64,000 nucleotides of DNA, from NCBI RefSeq assembly GCF_964204645.1, contig NC_134035.1:11036501-11100500 (forward strand), read 5' to 3'. This stretch comes from Tubulanus polymorphus. Lineage: Eukaryota > Nemertea > Palaeonemertea > Tubulaniformes > Tubulanidae. Below, in pieces: positions 38,666 through 53,000 of this stretch (position 1 is its first letter; each line of letters starts with the position of its first letter). Both the position numbers and the translations under genes were made by a program. The notes under the pieces are model-generated. The model had not been told where the DNA came from. It saw only the letters and a list, made by a program, of their open reading frames with translations, and made no database searches.

Positions 38666-41600
38666 GTGACGTTAAACTTTTGCTTTTGTGAGGTGTCGCA
38701 CTCTAGTGGTCGTCGATGGCACTGAATCATTGGATGCATTAGTCAACATACCCCGGTATGAAGGATTGTAGTTTCCAGTTCATGTGTAAGCTGTATCTAA
38801 TCCCTTGCTACATAAGAATCGTATTTCTCTATCACCGCACTATGGTTACAACCTACCTTGTATTACATCAAGCAAGATCCCTACCAGGACTCATCGTCAT
38901 AACAGAAAATGCTATTAAAGGTCCTCGAAGTTGAACTCAATGCCCAAAACACCTTCAATTTTGAGAAATAGGCAAGTTGTAGCCTACCCCTAAATCGATC
39001 CAGTCGGGACCTGGATTAGACGTTTACCCAATTAGAAACCGTGTTTAAGTAGTGGATAGGATAAAAATGCCACTGAATTGATGGTTTACTGAGATAAATA
39101 CACTGTAGTACCAATAGAGCGATGCAGACGACTCATCGGTAGGGACCCTGTCAAGGGGTTAAGTCCCTCTTGCCAGGTATCATATATTATGCGTCTTGAC
39201 CAGCGCCAACAAACGATGGATGCTAGTAGAACTGGCATGATATCTTAGAATAATAGCTGGGCAGCACCTCTCTGGTATTATCCTGTCCTCCGATAACTCC
39301 GCTAGGTCCAATATATCTCTGGTATAATATCCTGGGCATGGCTCTGAAAGGGCCCCCACTCTTAGCAATAACCTGACCTTAAGGTCCCCAATGTCATCAT
39401 ATCCTAGCCCCTGCTCGTGTTGAATAATTAAGCCACTTCTGGCCATCTCTCCTGGAAAGTTTTACCCATAGATGGGCCAAGGATTTCTTGCTTCCCATTT
39501 TACAGCTTGAATACTGGACAGGACAATACTGGACAAAATATGTCAAACCAGTCGTCCAGCTACAAGTATCTTATCTGTATCAACGTTTTTCCGATAGCCC
39601 GGGCCCCAGTTTCATTGCATTCCTCATTTGTGTTACAATATGAATACTGAGGGACGTAAGGTTAGGTAGTCCAGCTGTCAACCATCTCCGCTGATTCACA
39701 AAATCCTCCGAACAAATAAATTACACAAAATTACAATCATATGTTATTCTAAAACTGTGATGTAACTGGTTTATTCGAACTATTTTAATCCTATTCAATC
39801 TGTATAAGGTATGATGATAATAATAATAATAATAATAAACATTTCAAGAAGAGACACAAATATTTCACAAAACGACGATAAAGAAGTGACGTTCACAAAA
39901 TCGGCGACGAGAATCTACAAAATCCCCACAAACGTTGTTTACCATCGATAAATAAATATTCAATTAAATAATATTACAATATTTCTTTAATAAATACGTT
40001 TATGTACACTCTACAAATATAGAACAATACCGCTGGCCAAACAATGCCTGAGTAACCTACACACGTGTCATGTGTACACAGCAACAGTAACATTTAATCT
40101 ATCTATTGTACCTAAGTTTCAACTAAATCAACATAGGTGTAATAAGTCACATATATGATCCTTGATCAACAGTGTGTTCTATGGTCTATGATAGGCTTTG
40201 TTTATCGTGTCAATGTTTTTTCAACAGTTAAAAGTTGGCTAATCTTTCATGGTGCCTTAAGCGAATACAGATATATTAAACTACAGGTGTTTAATGTTTT
40301 GATGTCAGCAAAATGTATTGAAACAATACTGAAGTAATTGCAGGTGTTATAGTTCACAATAATTTGAAGAGGGTCCTGTTACTTAGAATTAAAAAAATAG
40401 ATGCTTCATTTGAAACCGCGTTATGGGTGTACCTACAGCAAAATACCCAACGATAAATGCTAAATTCTTTAGAAATCTTGGATTATGAACCAGTGTTGGT
40501 ACCGAGCAATATCGGATTCATACTCGACACACGAACTGAAAACAAACTGAAGCAAAATTGAACTTTATAGGACGTGAACTTAATTTAATTTTGACCAGCG
40601 GTATACAAATCTATGAACTTGTTTCATGATCTTAAACTTAAAAAAAAAAAACCTGTTTTAAACGCACTCTACAGAATCTCAAGATGCAGGAATGAAATTA
40701 GTCTCAAATTACAGGATATCAAATACACTTAGTTACAAAACACAAAGACCATACACACAGGCATTTAATGGTTAATCACCTGAGGCCGGTATGAATATGC
40801 AATTAGCTATGTAGTCAATTGTTTGAAGAAGTTACAACTAAGTGAAACTTGATTTTATCGAGGAAATAGGACATTAGCGAGAAAGGTATATATTACCTTT
40901 CAGTTCATGAATAATCAGTTCGCTATGTCAACATTCTGTAGTATAGATACTATAGTTGGCTGCATATTTGCTCTAACATAAACTCCAATAAAGATACGGT
41001 TTATTGCCGCTCTTAAGCTTGAAATCAGAGTCAAGTTCAAACTATAAGTTCCCGCTATAAATATATTCATCGATCTAAACTCATTTTATCATAAATTAAA
41101 AAGACAAAACTAAGCATACTTTAAAAACAATATAAAATCTCGAGAAATTTTCCCAAAAAAAAAGAAAGAATCGAAAGAATTACGTTACGATTAAAATCTA
41201 CAAGCATATCTAAAACCCAGGCTGAGATGATTTCTCTCGTGTAAAATAAAGCTATTCGCTCTTGTTTTTCGATCTATAAAAACGATGAATTTTTATTCGT
41301 TAAGTAGAGGACAACGGAGAAACACTTTTTCCGTTAAAAGGGATTTTGTAGAAACCGGCTGCAAAAAAAACGAAAACGTGAACGTTTCTTTTTTTCTTCA
41401 AACAATTAATGACGAAGTAATGAATGAACATTTCAAGTATTATAAAGGAAAATGACACAATGCACAAGACGAACTTATTTTACAAATACAAATTACGTTT
41501 ACTTTTTTAAACCAAGGTAAAAACTTCAGTTAGGACAATCTCATTTCGCAACTGCACTTTCTATCAAGGCGAACTTCGGTTATCAGAGTTAGTCGACTGA

Positions 41601-43545
41601 AGTTGAACCAAATGAAACCGAATATCATTTAGTCGGAACTGTAGTCCAGAAATGATCGACTAGAGAATTAAGTACTACGGTCACTGGTAGTTTGTACCTA
41701 TTTTCAAGATGGCCGACACGGTGAAATACGTTACGACCGAACCATAGTGCCTTCGGTTATAAGTTCCGTCCTCTTGTCGACTAGTTACAAAAACCGAAGT
41801 TAGGTCGCCCGGGTCCAATGCATATATGCAAACAAAACTCTGATCCAAAGTATATTGAGTGGAGACAATAACTAGAGGTAAACTATTTTGTCAAGTGGAC
41901 ATTTTAGACTTTGAAATCAGAGAACTGCTTATCGGAGGTGTTATCAGTTCAACTTTCACCTGACCCGGTAATCAATGAATACCGAAAACAACCAGAACAA
42001 CTAAACCGGTTTTCAAAAATCATATCGCCCTTTGGACCCATTAAATCTTATCAGTTGGTCGGCAACGCCGAGAGAGAGCTTGTCGCAACAAGAAGAATTT
42101 ACTTGTGACAATCATCAATCACTTTTCATAAACCAGAACAGTACAATCAGTTGATACGCAAATCGTCCGATATATTCTAACTAAAACCAATCTAGATATT
42201 TCTAGCAATTATGAAATACAGCAGATTCTTAAAAAGAGAGGAAAATATCGTTAATTTCTCCCGATCGATACAGTACGATAACAACGATCACTAGCCACTA
42301 AATGATAATAAAACCACACGCGAAAAACTGTTCTGGTCAAATCTCTTTTACGCGACTTTTAAAAAAGACGACACAAATCACAACCATATGCATGCCACGA
42401 AAACAGCGCGGTACACATGCATTTTTAAAAATGTCACAAACGCAATATTATTATGAAGTGAAATAAAACAAAACGAGACATACATGAAGTAGTTTAAAAA
42501 ACGGCGAGAACGTACGCGCGAGAAAAAAAAAACCAAACTAACGCAGACCTCGTTTAAAACAAACTGCATACAAAGTCCTGAGTGTATGTATTTTGACAGA
42601 CATATGGACACGAACAAACCGGTGGGATATAATTATTAAGATACTTTGCCAATATTTTAGACGCATCGAAACATCGTCGCCTAATTCGTTTTTAAGGATG
42701 CCCTACCACACCTGCCAGTCGGGTAAAATAGCTTTTTTGTCATGGAACAAACATTTATACACTACATATTACACGTTATATGGGCCCTACACATTATGAA
42801 TGGTGTATGTGTGCTTATCAGGTGCTTAGCAACCGAAATCTGTGACCTAGGACACAGAAACGACAATGTGTGCTAAGCTCTTATCAGTGGAATGATATTG
42901 TCCCATAAAATGATAAACTGTTCAATATCAGGTGCATACACCCCCAGGAGATAAGCACTGGAGACACAGATACTACAACATAGAAGTCTTCGGTGGTGGT
43001 TGTTCTGCTTGAGATATGAGAAAATATTTGGCAATGGTAGCACAGTCATTAAAAAATGATTTCCATTAATAATTCCACAAGCCCAACACACACGATGAAG
43101 GGAAACAGAATACATAAATGGAAACATGTTTCTGTCTCCTGTTTCTGTGTTTCCCTGCGTCGCGTGTGTTCTGCGTTACGTAAGAAGTACCCCTGCCAGT
43201 TTTTTTTTTTAGTGTGAAAAAAACCACGTATCGTGGTTAACACACAAGTCCACAAATAATACGTTATAATTAAATAATGATAATAATAAACTTACAAATA
43301 AAAGAAAATAATCCTTATCTTTTTTTGAAAAGCGCACTGAATGAATAATACTGAACGCAGTGCGCTTCACATCGTGTTTGAGCATGAATTCTGGACGATG
43401 AAAATTCGCAAAAACGTCTCTCAAAATTGCGTCTATAAATATATATGTATGTATATATAGAGGTTTGTATAATAAAGAGTATAACTGTTTCCTGTTTTCT
43501 TCGACAGACACATATAATGCTTTAAAAAACCAAACACTGTTTTAG
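38666..43545. other. Non-coding region between convergent genes, low in known repeats
   Basis: No gene supported. It contains a CAGGGTCCC-type repeat near 38930-39148 and an AAT microsatellite near 39813-39837. From 39750 to 43500 it is AT-rich and poor in the MITE families common elsewhere. It could include a long 3'UTR of the A1CF-like gene. Confidence 0.4.
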
Positions 43546-43819
43546 TTGACTAGACTAACGAAAAGTCTTTATTTATTTATTACGATGTTTGATTAGTTTT
43601 CGAATCAAATTTTACGTCGATAATTTTTTCGGCTTTTGATTTTTTTGTTCGAAGCTAGCTATCACAGACCCGACTACCTCGGTATCTACCATTGTAGCAG
43701 TTTTTATCTAACGTCTAAAATAGTACTTTAACTGAAAATGAACTAGAAATTATTGTGATTCCGGGAGTATTATTATAATAATTTTGGTAGTAATTGAGCT
43801 CTTAAAATAGTAGCTACTC

Positions 43820-44099
43820 TTAACCCTTGCAGTGCGGTGTATAAATCAGTGATGGATTTTGCTAGTACACCGCACTGCGGTGTATTGATGTAATTAGTAA
43901 TTTGTTATTATTTCTATTGAAAAATGGCAGCAAGTGTCAAACATAGTGAAATACTAGTAACTAACGATACACCGCACTGCGGTGTAGACGCACTAAAGTG
44001 GTATTCCCATTGTTCAACACACTAGGGTGGAATTTTTTAGAATTTTCAAATTTTCTCCAGCACTATAGGGTATTAATTAGTCAGCACTGAAAGGGTTAA
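43820..44099 (-). mobile_element. 280-bp piggyBac-like MITE, copy 2
   Basis: Same length and ends as the copy at 16987-17266 but in reverse orientation. TTAA is at both borders, and the left end reads TTAACCCTTGCAGTGC. The internal GCACTGCGGTGTA palindromes are better kept than in copy 1. Confidence 0.85.
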
Positions 44100-44252
44100 A
44101 TAGTAGTGGTAGTCAAGTCTGCTATCATCATTATTGGTTCATGCGTAGCGTTAGATTCAACGTTTGATTTTTTTGCAATTGGTTTATTTTTGTTTCGTTT
44201 AGATTAGGGGGGAAGGAATTAGTTAGATATTTTTAAAAGGAATTATGAATTA

Positions 44253-44399
44253 CAGTAGAACTCTCTTAATTCGGGCGACTAGGGACTGCCCAGATTTTTT
44301 TCGAATTAAGCAAAATCCGAATTATGGCTAATATTTTACATAGTTCCAGATTAAATCGATTTTTTGAAAAATTTTTGAATTCTTAAGCGAGTTCTACTG
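44253..44399. mobile_element. 147-bp MITE with CAGTAGAACTC ends (pogo/mariner-like)
   Basis: CAGTAGAACTCTCTTAATTC at the left pairs with GAATTCTTAAGCGAGTTCTA at the right. TA precedes the left end. The CAG start next to TA suggests the Tc1/mariner-pogo group by inference. Confidence 0.7.
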
Positions 44400-46269
44400 A
44401 TCTGTGTATTGGCCACAAGAGGAATTTTCAAAAGCCACTGGTCTACAACACGCTCTCAGGAAAGAAAGATTTAAAGTCGTAACCTTTCACCTATACCAGT
44501 AACCACTCGGCAATTATCATAAGTTAGAGTTATCATTCGAAGATAAGTCGTAGGTAAGTGGCCAAGCGCAATAAAGCATCCTCGGAAAATGGGCCGCCCG
44601 CGTGATTTTATGATTAGTCTTACTCCACCTTTGAAGTTATTAATTCAGATATTTATCAGATTTTTATCGGCGGATGTCAAAACGATAACAAGCTCAAGCT
44701 GATTCCAGACCTTTGATATATAGACGACGGAGATGGTTTACACACGTGCGTAGATTCCAAAGTTCATCGCGTTTGACGTACATATCGCAATCACCGTGCA
44801 TAAACCATAACCCGAATATACATAATTATCGATCAATTTACTTCTATTAATTAATTGCAAATCTTGAAAATTAGTCTTATAAAAATCACTAGGATATAAA
44901 ATAATCAACAACAAAAAAAAATTAACTTATAAAATTAGTTTTTGAATTTGTTCCGGATAGAAATTAGGATCGTAATATCAATCGAACTTCTCAAATTAAT
45001 AGGCCAATTTAAGCGCTGCAAATTTCGGTACAATCAACATTTTCCTCCATCACGTTTTTAATCAATTTTAACCGATATCGTATATAAATATATCCGAAAT
45101 TTGCTAATAATAATAAAAAAAATGTTAATAATAATAATAATCTAGAGACTTTTATAAACGTTATATTTTTGTTCACAGCTTGGTATCGTTATCACAGTTA
45201 TCATAGCTGGGCGTGTACTGTAAAATATACTCGCCCTTGAATGATACATCCTTTAACTATTATCGTTATTATATGGAAGCACAATATTATTGCATAAACT
45301 CCAATGTAAAGGCATAAATGTTGAATCTATATTTACTGATCGTATCTTAAATGTTTCGAACACTTTACGACAGTCGATAATAACTCTATATTGGTTTCTG
45401 TCGACAAGCGACTGCCTAAAATTATCTAATTTGAAGAAAAAACCCGCGTTCAAAATGAAACACTATGCTAGTACGGACGCCTGAATTCTAGGACCAATTT
45501 TCAAGACTGTTTTACCAGTTTTTTTTAAATGGCTCACGGAATTCAGTTGAAACAAAGTTCTTCCTAATTCATGGGAATTTTTTCTCTCGATATACATTTC
45601 AATTTAATTCGATTTAATGAAAAGAGTAAAATAGTTTTTAGAAGAGTTTTTACGAAGCGGGACTGCTAATGATCGCTAATTCAATGGACGGACACCAGTG
45701 TTCGAAGAATATTCAAGAGAAGGTGGATTGATAAGACACTTTATCTCTGACAGGAAGGCGCGAACCTACCTGGTTTGTCTATCATAATACTAACGTACAT
45801 ATTACAAACAAAAACAATCAAAATCTATCTGAAAATATGGATCGAGAACTTTTCATTTTACTAATCTCATAAAATCAGTCCAGATTTTTTAAACAATCGG
45901 ATTTAAACGTATAGTAAAAGCCGCTTTGCTTGTGCTTATTTTCTTTTTAGATATTTTGAAATCTACGCTGGAATGTAAGGTATGTCTTCTTTCGAAACAC
46001 TGAAGTCTCAAAAAGCAGCAGCAGCGGCAACAGCAGCAAGCTACAGAATGTATTTACGTTAAAATTGGATAAAAATATCTATAATAAAACACGCGATAAT
46101 AACGATAAGAACGGGATTAAAAAAGATGCACAATAAATGGAATGATTTTTCGGATGAATAAAAAATTCGTTTAAAAATAATGGAATTAAGATCATCGGTA
46201 ATCTATACCGAATTGACACGAACCCAGTAGAATATGGAGTGGAATGTACAATACTGGCTCCTATAGGCT

Positions 46270-46291
46270 ATATATATATATATATATATAC
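46270..46291. repeat. (TA)n microsatellite
   Basis: About ten TA units, in non-coding DNA downstream of the A1CF-like gene. Confidence 0.9.
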
Positions 46292-46794
46292 TAGAAAAAC
46301 ACTAACCTTATCTTATTAAATAACATAATGATATGAATGGATAAAATGAGAAAATTACACTTTTTGACTAAACTAACTCACTTGGAACGCGTAAATAGGC
46401 CTTTATGTTTACGATATATATTGCATCTTCTAATAGATATAGATATGGATATATACCGAGGTTGATATCATAGAATATTCATACATCAATTTCGAGTATA
46501 AATAGTGAATTTGGAAATCGACAGTTCTTCCGACAAAATCAAGAGTTTCAGGTTGTTTTTTTTTTCTTTCATTAGTTGAATAAGTTTCCCACCACCGTTC
46601 ATTCGTGTAAACCACTATTAGTCTACATCAGCACCATTAACCACTGGCTTTTATACCCGACCTATCATTTACTAATCAAATATATATATAGATAGATATA
46701 CTACTACCGCATTCAATTCATTCCTTTCAACTAATACTCTTTTTTTCAATCCCATTCCGAAAACATTTCTAATGAACTTTTCTACGGTAATCAA

Positions 46795-47000
46795 GGGGAG
46801 CGGAGGCGGATCTAAGTCGCCCCGAAATGAAAAATTTTAAACCGATACCTAAAAAAAAGTTTGAATTCATACATGCTTGTCCCCTGTATTTCCAAAAATG
46901 AGTTAAAATGAGCTTTTCTTCAGGGTGTCCGGCGTTTTATCGTATGACATGCCCTATTTTGGGGGCGCACCCCTTCCTGAATCAGACACTAGATCCACCC
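46795..47000. repeat. Transposon remnant, GGGGGCGCACCCC end
   Basis: It contains GGCGGATCTAAG at one end and GGGGGCGCACCCCTTCCTGA at the other. Related text occurs at 62065-62265 (GGCGGATCAAAGGA and GGGCGCGCACCACCCC). There is no coding capacity. Confidence 0.5.
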
Positions 47001-47722
47001 CCCAAAATGCAGCAAAGCACAACTTATTAAACCTACTATATCATCGAAGTCTCAGCTATATCTAAGCAGCAAAAAGACAGGACTTCTAATCAGCAAACGA
47101 TATTTAGAGACATTTTAATTCGGAGACAATCGTGAAAGTGATGGATCATTAAAAAATCCACGATAATCGCTATTCCATCTCAGTCCCGACAAAATCGAAA
47201 TCTTTTTAAGACGCGCGCAAGTGCGTACGACTCAAAAACTACCACCGCACACTCGCACACAAACACCGCAAAAATATATCAATATATATATCAACAAATT
47301 CTTAATGAACAGTTTACATGAATACAAAAAATACGCAATGAAAAACAGCGAAGAAAACAGCGTTGAATATCGAACTATTACTAAAACCCAGCGATATAAA
47401 CCGTGTATATCTGGTTAACACTTTAAAAATGTTCTTACGGATCTTCACGTCACTAAATGTGACAGTGTCTAGGACCACCACACCACGCACCACGCACCAC
47501 GCAGCTGTGGTGGTGTCTGTAATAGATACGTAATACCGACGCTATGCTGGAATTACGATTTCAGTGGTACGGCCCTCGACGCGCCGGAACGCATTTTTTT
47601 CCGTCCCGAAAAATTTCAAACCCTTAATTCAGTCGACATTGGTCGATCTCACCGGTCAGCCGATTTATACTCTTACAATCTTTTCGTCGAGTAGAGACGT
47701 GTTGTTGTTTCGGCGATGCGGT

Positions 47723-47895
47723 CTAGTATAACTGTTGGGTATACATCTGAGGAACGATCGACAGTAAATCGGTACCGGGCATCGCGCCGACCGGCATCGT
47801 CGGTAGAGTATACGCCGTGGATAACGCCGATAGTTGATATTCAGCTGCAGCTGCCGCAGCGGCGGCCGTCGCGTACGACGACGCGTCTCCCGTCG
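47723..47895 (-). CDS. A1CF: A1CF-like exon 10 (C terminus and stop)
   Basis: Acceptor tttaacag, phase 1 in, stop TAG at 47725-47723. It encodes residues 564-620, with an Ala run, [15 protein letters not shown] and the end PQMYTQQLY. Confidence 0.92.
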
Positions 47896-49964
47896 CTGTT
47901 AAAACGAAACGAAAATAAAACAGCGTTAGAACAACTCGATCCTTGTTTAGCCCGATGATATTGGCGATTAATCGTTTGAAATAATTCAAAATTCAAACCT
48001 CCGTTTAGGTTTTAAGATTAAGTTTTATAGGCAACACGAATAGACCAAGTATTATACAATTCTCATGCAAAGCTTCTTTTTTTTTGTTGTAAAAAACCGA
48101 TAGAAAATGATAATTCATCGACAGAAATTTTCATATGAGATTTTGTTTGAGTATACTGGCAAACATTATTGATAGTAATTTCATAATAGTGTATTTCGTA
48201 TACAGTGGTGCTGGGTGTGCTCAGTTGAAATCAATTAAATGCGTTATCAATCATTAAGCAAACAAACTGAAATAGTTTATCAGCCGCGTAGTAATCAGCT
48301 ACCAGGCAAAGGTTCTACAATCGCGTGGAGACTTTTCAGATGATAAGACCAGGTCTATGTGTCTATGCAGGCAGCGCGTAATGCATAACATAGACAGGCT
48401 TATCACTAACCGCGATTACACGGATGATTTGGCCCGCACCAAACCAGGGTCAAATTTGGCCCATGCCTAATATAGAGATTTTAGAGAATTTAGTTCATAC
48501 ATAACTCGCTCTTGCATGGGGCAAAAACACGATGTAATCGCGGCATCATACTCAGCAGATCTAACTACACAGAACCCGGTCCTGCGTGGTATTTGATCAG
48601 TACTTGTTGCAATGCAATTTTTTCAGTGGATAAAATTAGTATAAATCACATTAATTACAAGTATAAATCTGCAGCCTGCAACCATTCCCCTTTACAGTAT
48701 AAAGAATTAACAATCGTGAAAATAGTTAAATATCTGGGTTGGTCCAAGCTGCAGATTACAGAGTCCAGTTCTAGAAAGAAGTTAAACTCGAATTTTTGGT
48801 AAAGTCGCTGCAGATGACTTCTCGATTTTAATGAGGACACGCAGGACAACAATTCAAATTTAACCGTTTTTCTCATGAAACTTAACTAGACCATGGACCG
48901 AATTCTGCAGTTCTGAGCTGATTTAAACACCAAGACCAATACCTGATAAATGGTATCTTTTTAATTGTCTCACCAAAATGAGAGTACATGTAATTAGATG
49001 TGAAAAATAGTAGTTTAATGAACCAGAGTTATTCTGATTTTGAGATCAGAACCTGACGACGATCTTTAGAGTCCGAAACGTTGTGTCTTTTGATTTTCAA
49101 CAAATAAAATTCGTTTTAATCTTTTAAATTTTGTATATAGTGGATTTTGAAATTATTATCTATTCTCCACATACAGAGTTGAGCGCTTTTAAAGAGCTCA
49201 ACCACTCAATATCAAAATACTATTGCAATCAAAAAGATTTCGCGTTCATTTTCTATGAAAGTCCTATTTCTTATTTCAAATTACTCTCATTTTTGGTGAA
49301 AACTACTACTTTTAAATTTTGTGTATAGCGGGTTTAAACGACTCTAAACTCCTAACTGCGGAATAGGCCAGGTCCAGTCCGGTCCAGGTCCGGCGCAATA
49401 TAGCATAATCATATTAGCAAAATTATTCATATTACCGTATGGTGACGACAGTATGGTAGGCGGGTAGGACGGCCCGATTATCGGACGACCTTGATGGTAG
49501 GCAGCAGTTGATGTACACGGTGTGGTAGTAATGGGAGGTGATGTCGATACCGATGATACAGCCAGATTGTTCGTCGAACCGTCACTGATCGTCGGGCTCG
49601 GAGCGGCTGTAGAAACGTGAACGCATATTCATATTATATATATATATATATATATATGTATTATATAGATATATATTTATACATCAGGACGGCCGCTTTC
49701 CGCCGATTTACGAGTCACCCCCCAGCTTTCCCGGATCTATCACACAAAATTTGCCGAGTGAATCAGAGAAATTTTTAGGTTTAAAATGTTACGATCATTC
49801 ATTTTTCATTGAATCATGTACTGATTACGAAACATGTGTTCAATATCATTATGATCCAAATTCCGAATTTTCCAGGTTTTTGGTAAAATTTGTTTAACTC
49901 CCAGTTTCCTAGATTTTTTCTCATTGCCTCAGTTTCTCTGGTTTTCCAGGTCAGTGGCCGTCCT

Positions 49965-50018
<54 letters not shown>

Positions 50019-53000
50019 TGATCATCATTATCGTATGTTCGCCAATTAATAAATACATACGCAATACATGGTCAGTTTCAGTTTCAAAACCAGTTTTAGC
50101 GAAATTTCTAAATTCGATATTTTTTAACCGATCTACAAAGCCGAAAACATCACGCCTTGAAATTTTTAAGCCCCATGTTTGGTCGACGCCAGGCTGAGCG
50201 TGATGAAGCCCGGGTTCGTTAAATTTCGTTCTTTCTGATTTATTTCGAATATAATCTAAATAAAGCCATGCTATCTTGAAGACTCAGTATGTATGTATTA
50301 ATTAGAAATAATCATTTAATAAAAATCAAACGGTGCTTTAATACACGACAGCACCGGCCGGCCACGTGGGGGGATCGGCTGGCTTTTTTAGTTGTGGATA
50401 TAGCTTAATTCACCCCCTATAAAAACATTTATCTCAATATAAATGCAGATCTGACTACCATTGCATCACCTTTTGAAATGATTTCCGCATATTTGACGTC
50501 AAAATTTCATCAATTGAAAATGAGCTAGAAATAATTCAGAATTTTGATATTTCTAGGGCTAGTCGAGTTCTTACAAAGGTAACCTCAAATAGTAGTATTA
50601 GTGGTAGTCAGAGATGATTTGAAAAACCTTCACAGCGCTTCTTGAGAATTAGGTTTCCGTTCTGGATAACAAAATCTTTTGAAACAATAGTCGAAAGCAT
50701 ACCATTTTATAGCCCACTGTACGCAATTCCCAACGCAGCTCAATTTAGAAATAATTCAAACGAAAGCTATATTTACCACAGCTAAAAAGACTCGAGTCCA
50801 GTTGCTCAAAAGTTAAAGATGACCAGCCGATAAATACCATACATACAGCGGAACCTCGTTACAACGAACTTCACGGGACCAGAAAATGTTCGTTATAACC
50901 GATAGTTCGTTTATATCCAGTAATGTCTTACTCGGGATGAAATTCTATATTTGTTATATCCGATGAATCAATGTATCGGAGTTCGTTATAACAAGGTTCC
51001 AATATTGAACTTTTAATTGTCACTATGTCAACTATCCACCGGTTTAGTCCGACCAACTTTTCAGCAACGGACCCCTGGTAGCCAAATCCCGATCCAAATA
51101 TTCACCCGCTTCTGAATATCTCGATTTCTAGGCATAGCAATAATCGAAGAGAAAGAAAGAGAGGCAGGCTGAATCGAAGCGTAGATCTCTCTTTCGCTGG
51201 CAATCGCGCGACCCACAGGTGTACAACATTTAGTTATATACGACCCATAGGTGTACAACGTTCAGTTATATACGACCCATAGGTGTACAACGTTCAGTTA
51301 TATACGACCCACAGGTGTACAACGTTCAGTTATATACGACCCATAGGTGTACAACGTTCAGTTATATACGACCCATAGGTGTACAACGTTCAGTTATATA
51401 CGACCCACAGGTGTACAACGTTCAGTTATATACGACGTGTAAGTCGTTAAAGCGTTAGAAATCAGCGACATCGCGGCTTACACGGATTATTGGTAGCAAA
51501 TAAAATAACGAGACACTTTTTTCGATATTACGAATAGTCTAAAAATTAACACACTATGAAATCATCAAAAACACGGGCCAGATTCGATAATAACAGTCAG
51601 CAGTTAAATGATATCGAGGTAGTAGTTCTACCACGGGGCAATGATAATAGTTCAAGCGAAATGAAGAATAAATTTCACGGCGACGACGACGTTTTGATCT
51701 CCGAGCCCGATTATAGGAGGTGCATTATTATAGTATGTCACATTGAAAATCATCATCTCAAATTCCCGTTTAAAATCGATTTAAAAATCATCATCCGGAT
51801 TTAGAAGAGATTGAAACAAAATAATCAAAAGTCATATATTCATTTCGATAATAATATTAATCTGAATAATAATAATAATAATAATAATAGTTATTAATAT
51901 TTCAGTTCATTCACCATTAATTGTATTCGCGTATGGGTGTACATATTACGCCTAAAACCTGTAGTTGTTGTTGTGACGTCCTGAATGTAGGGACAACCGT
52001 TGGAAATGCCTCTCCAAACCTTACAAAAATATTCAGAGAAATACATCACAGTTAATCGGCCTTATTAAAAAGATGGACAAATTCCCGAGAAAAATTGCGG
52101 TACCCCCGATAAAAGCAATTTCAAAGACAGTTTTGAAATATTATCAACTTAATTAAGTTAAATCCACAACTACAAAAACCAGAATTACCCCGGACCTGAA
52201 ATCTCATCAATACGCCCGCATCAAGGCTACTTTGTAGTTCTTTTTTACTCGGTAAAAGATGAACAATTTCATTATGATGTTTCATTCTCAGTAAACCAGA
52301 GAAAAAGGAAATATTTCAATCGCACAATGCTTGATATGCAATACATAATATGGTATACGCGCGGTATAGAAAAGGGTGTTGCTATTGTTCATCTTTGTTC
52401 AAATAGATATTCGGGGAGATGTCCTTTAACGTAACGAAGCCTGATAAAAAAATAGCTATATATCGATATACGAGCGCGGACATACGATAGAAAGATATTT
52501 ACCGTTTTCGACTGGAATTCCGAGATTTGTGAGGACGAATTCGGCGGCTAGACTTTTCGCTTCATCGACAGTTCTGCATAGTTTCGTGGGCGTGAATGGG
52601 TGCGACATTGCTGGAACGGTCACCTGCAACATTCAAGTACAATTGAAGAGAAATACCCACTATTAGGCTAAAAACAATTGATACCTTGTCTCTCATTTCT
52701 GCCGAGCTGACCCAGCCAGCCACCCTGTACATTACCATTTTTAAAATCATGGTCTACAGATCCAGCAGTTATGGAAACAACTGATTACAAATTTTATTAC
52801 AGTTTGCAAAATGACCCCACCAATTAGGAGAAACAAGGTACCATTTTTTTTAACCTTATCAAGAATAGCTAAGAGAGTTGTGATATTTTGACTACGAGCC
52901 ATTTTCAGAACTTCAATTGACTTATACACAGTCACTTGTCCATGGAAACCATTACAAATTGATGTTGTACTCAAACAAAATGATTTCTTCTATTTCTGAA

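Larger units (their letters stand above)
43545..47722 (-). other. Downstream region of the A1CF-like gene, probable 3'UTR
   Basis: Minus-strand AATAAATAAATAAA at about 43568-43582 is the best poly(A) signal cluster; another AATAAA is near 44188-44183. The true 3' end cannot be fixed from sequence. Two MITEs lie inside this stretch. Confidence 0.3.

Noticed and set aside
39180-39446. 88-codon minus-strand frame
   Set aside because: I recognise no family and see no exon signals. It lies among repeat remnants; it could be a transposon fragment, but nothing supports this.
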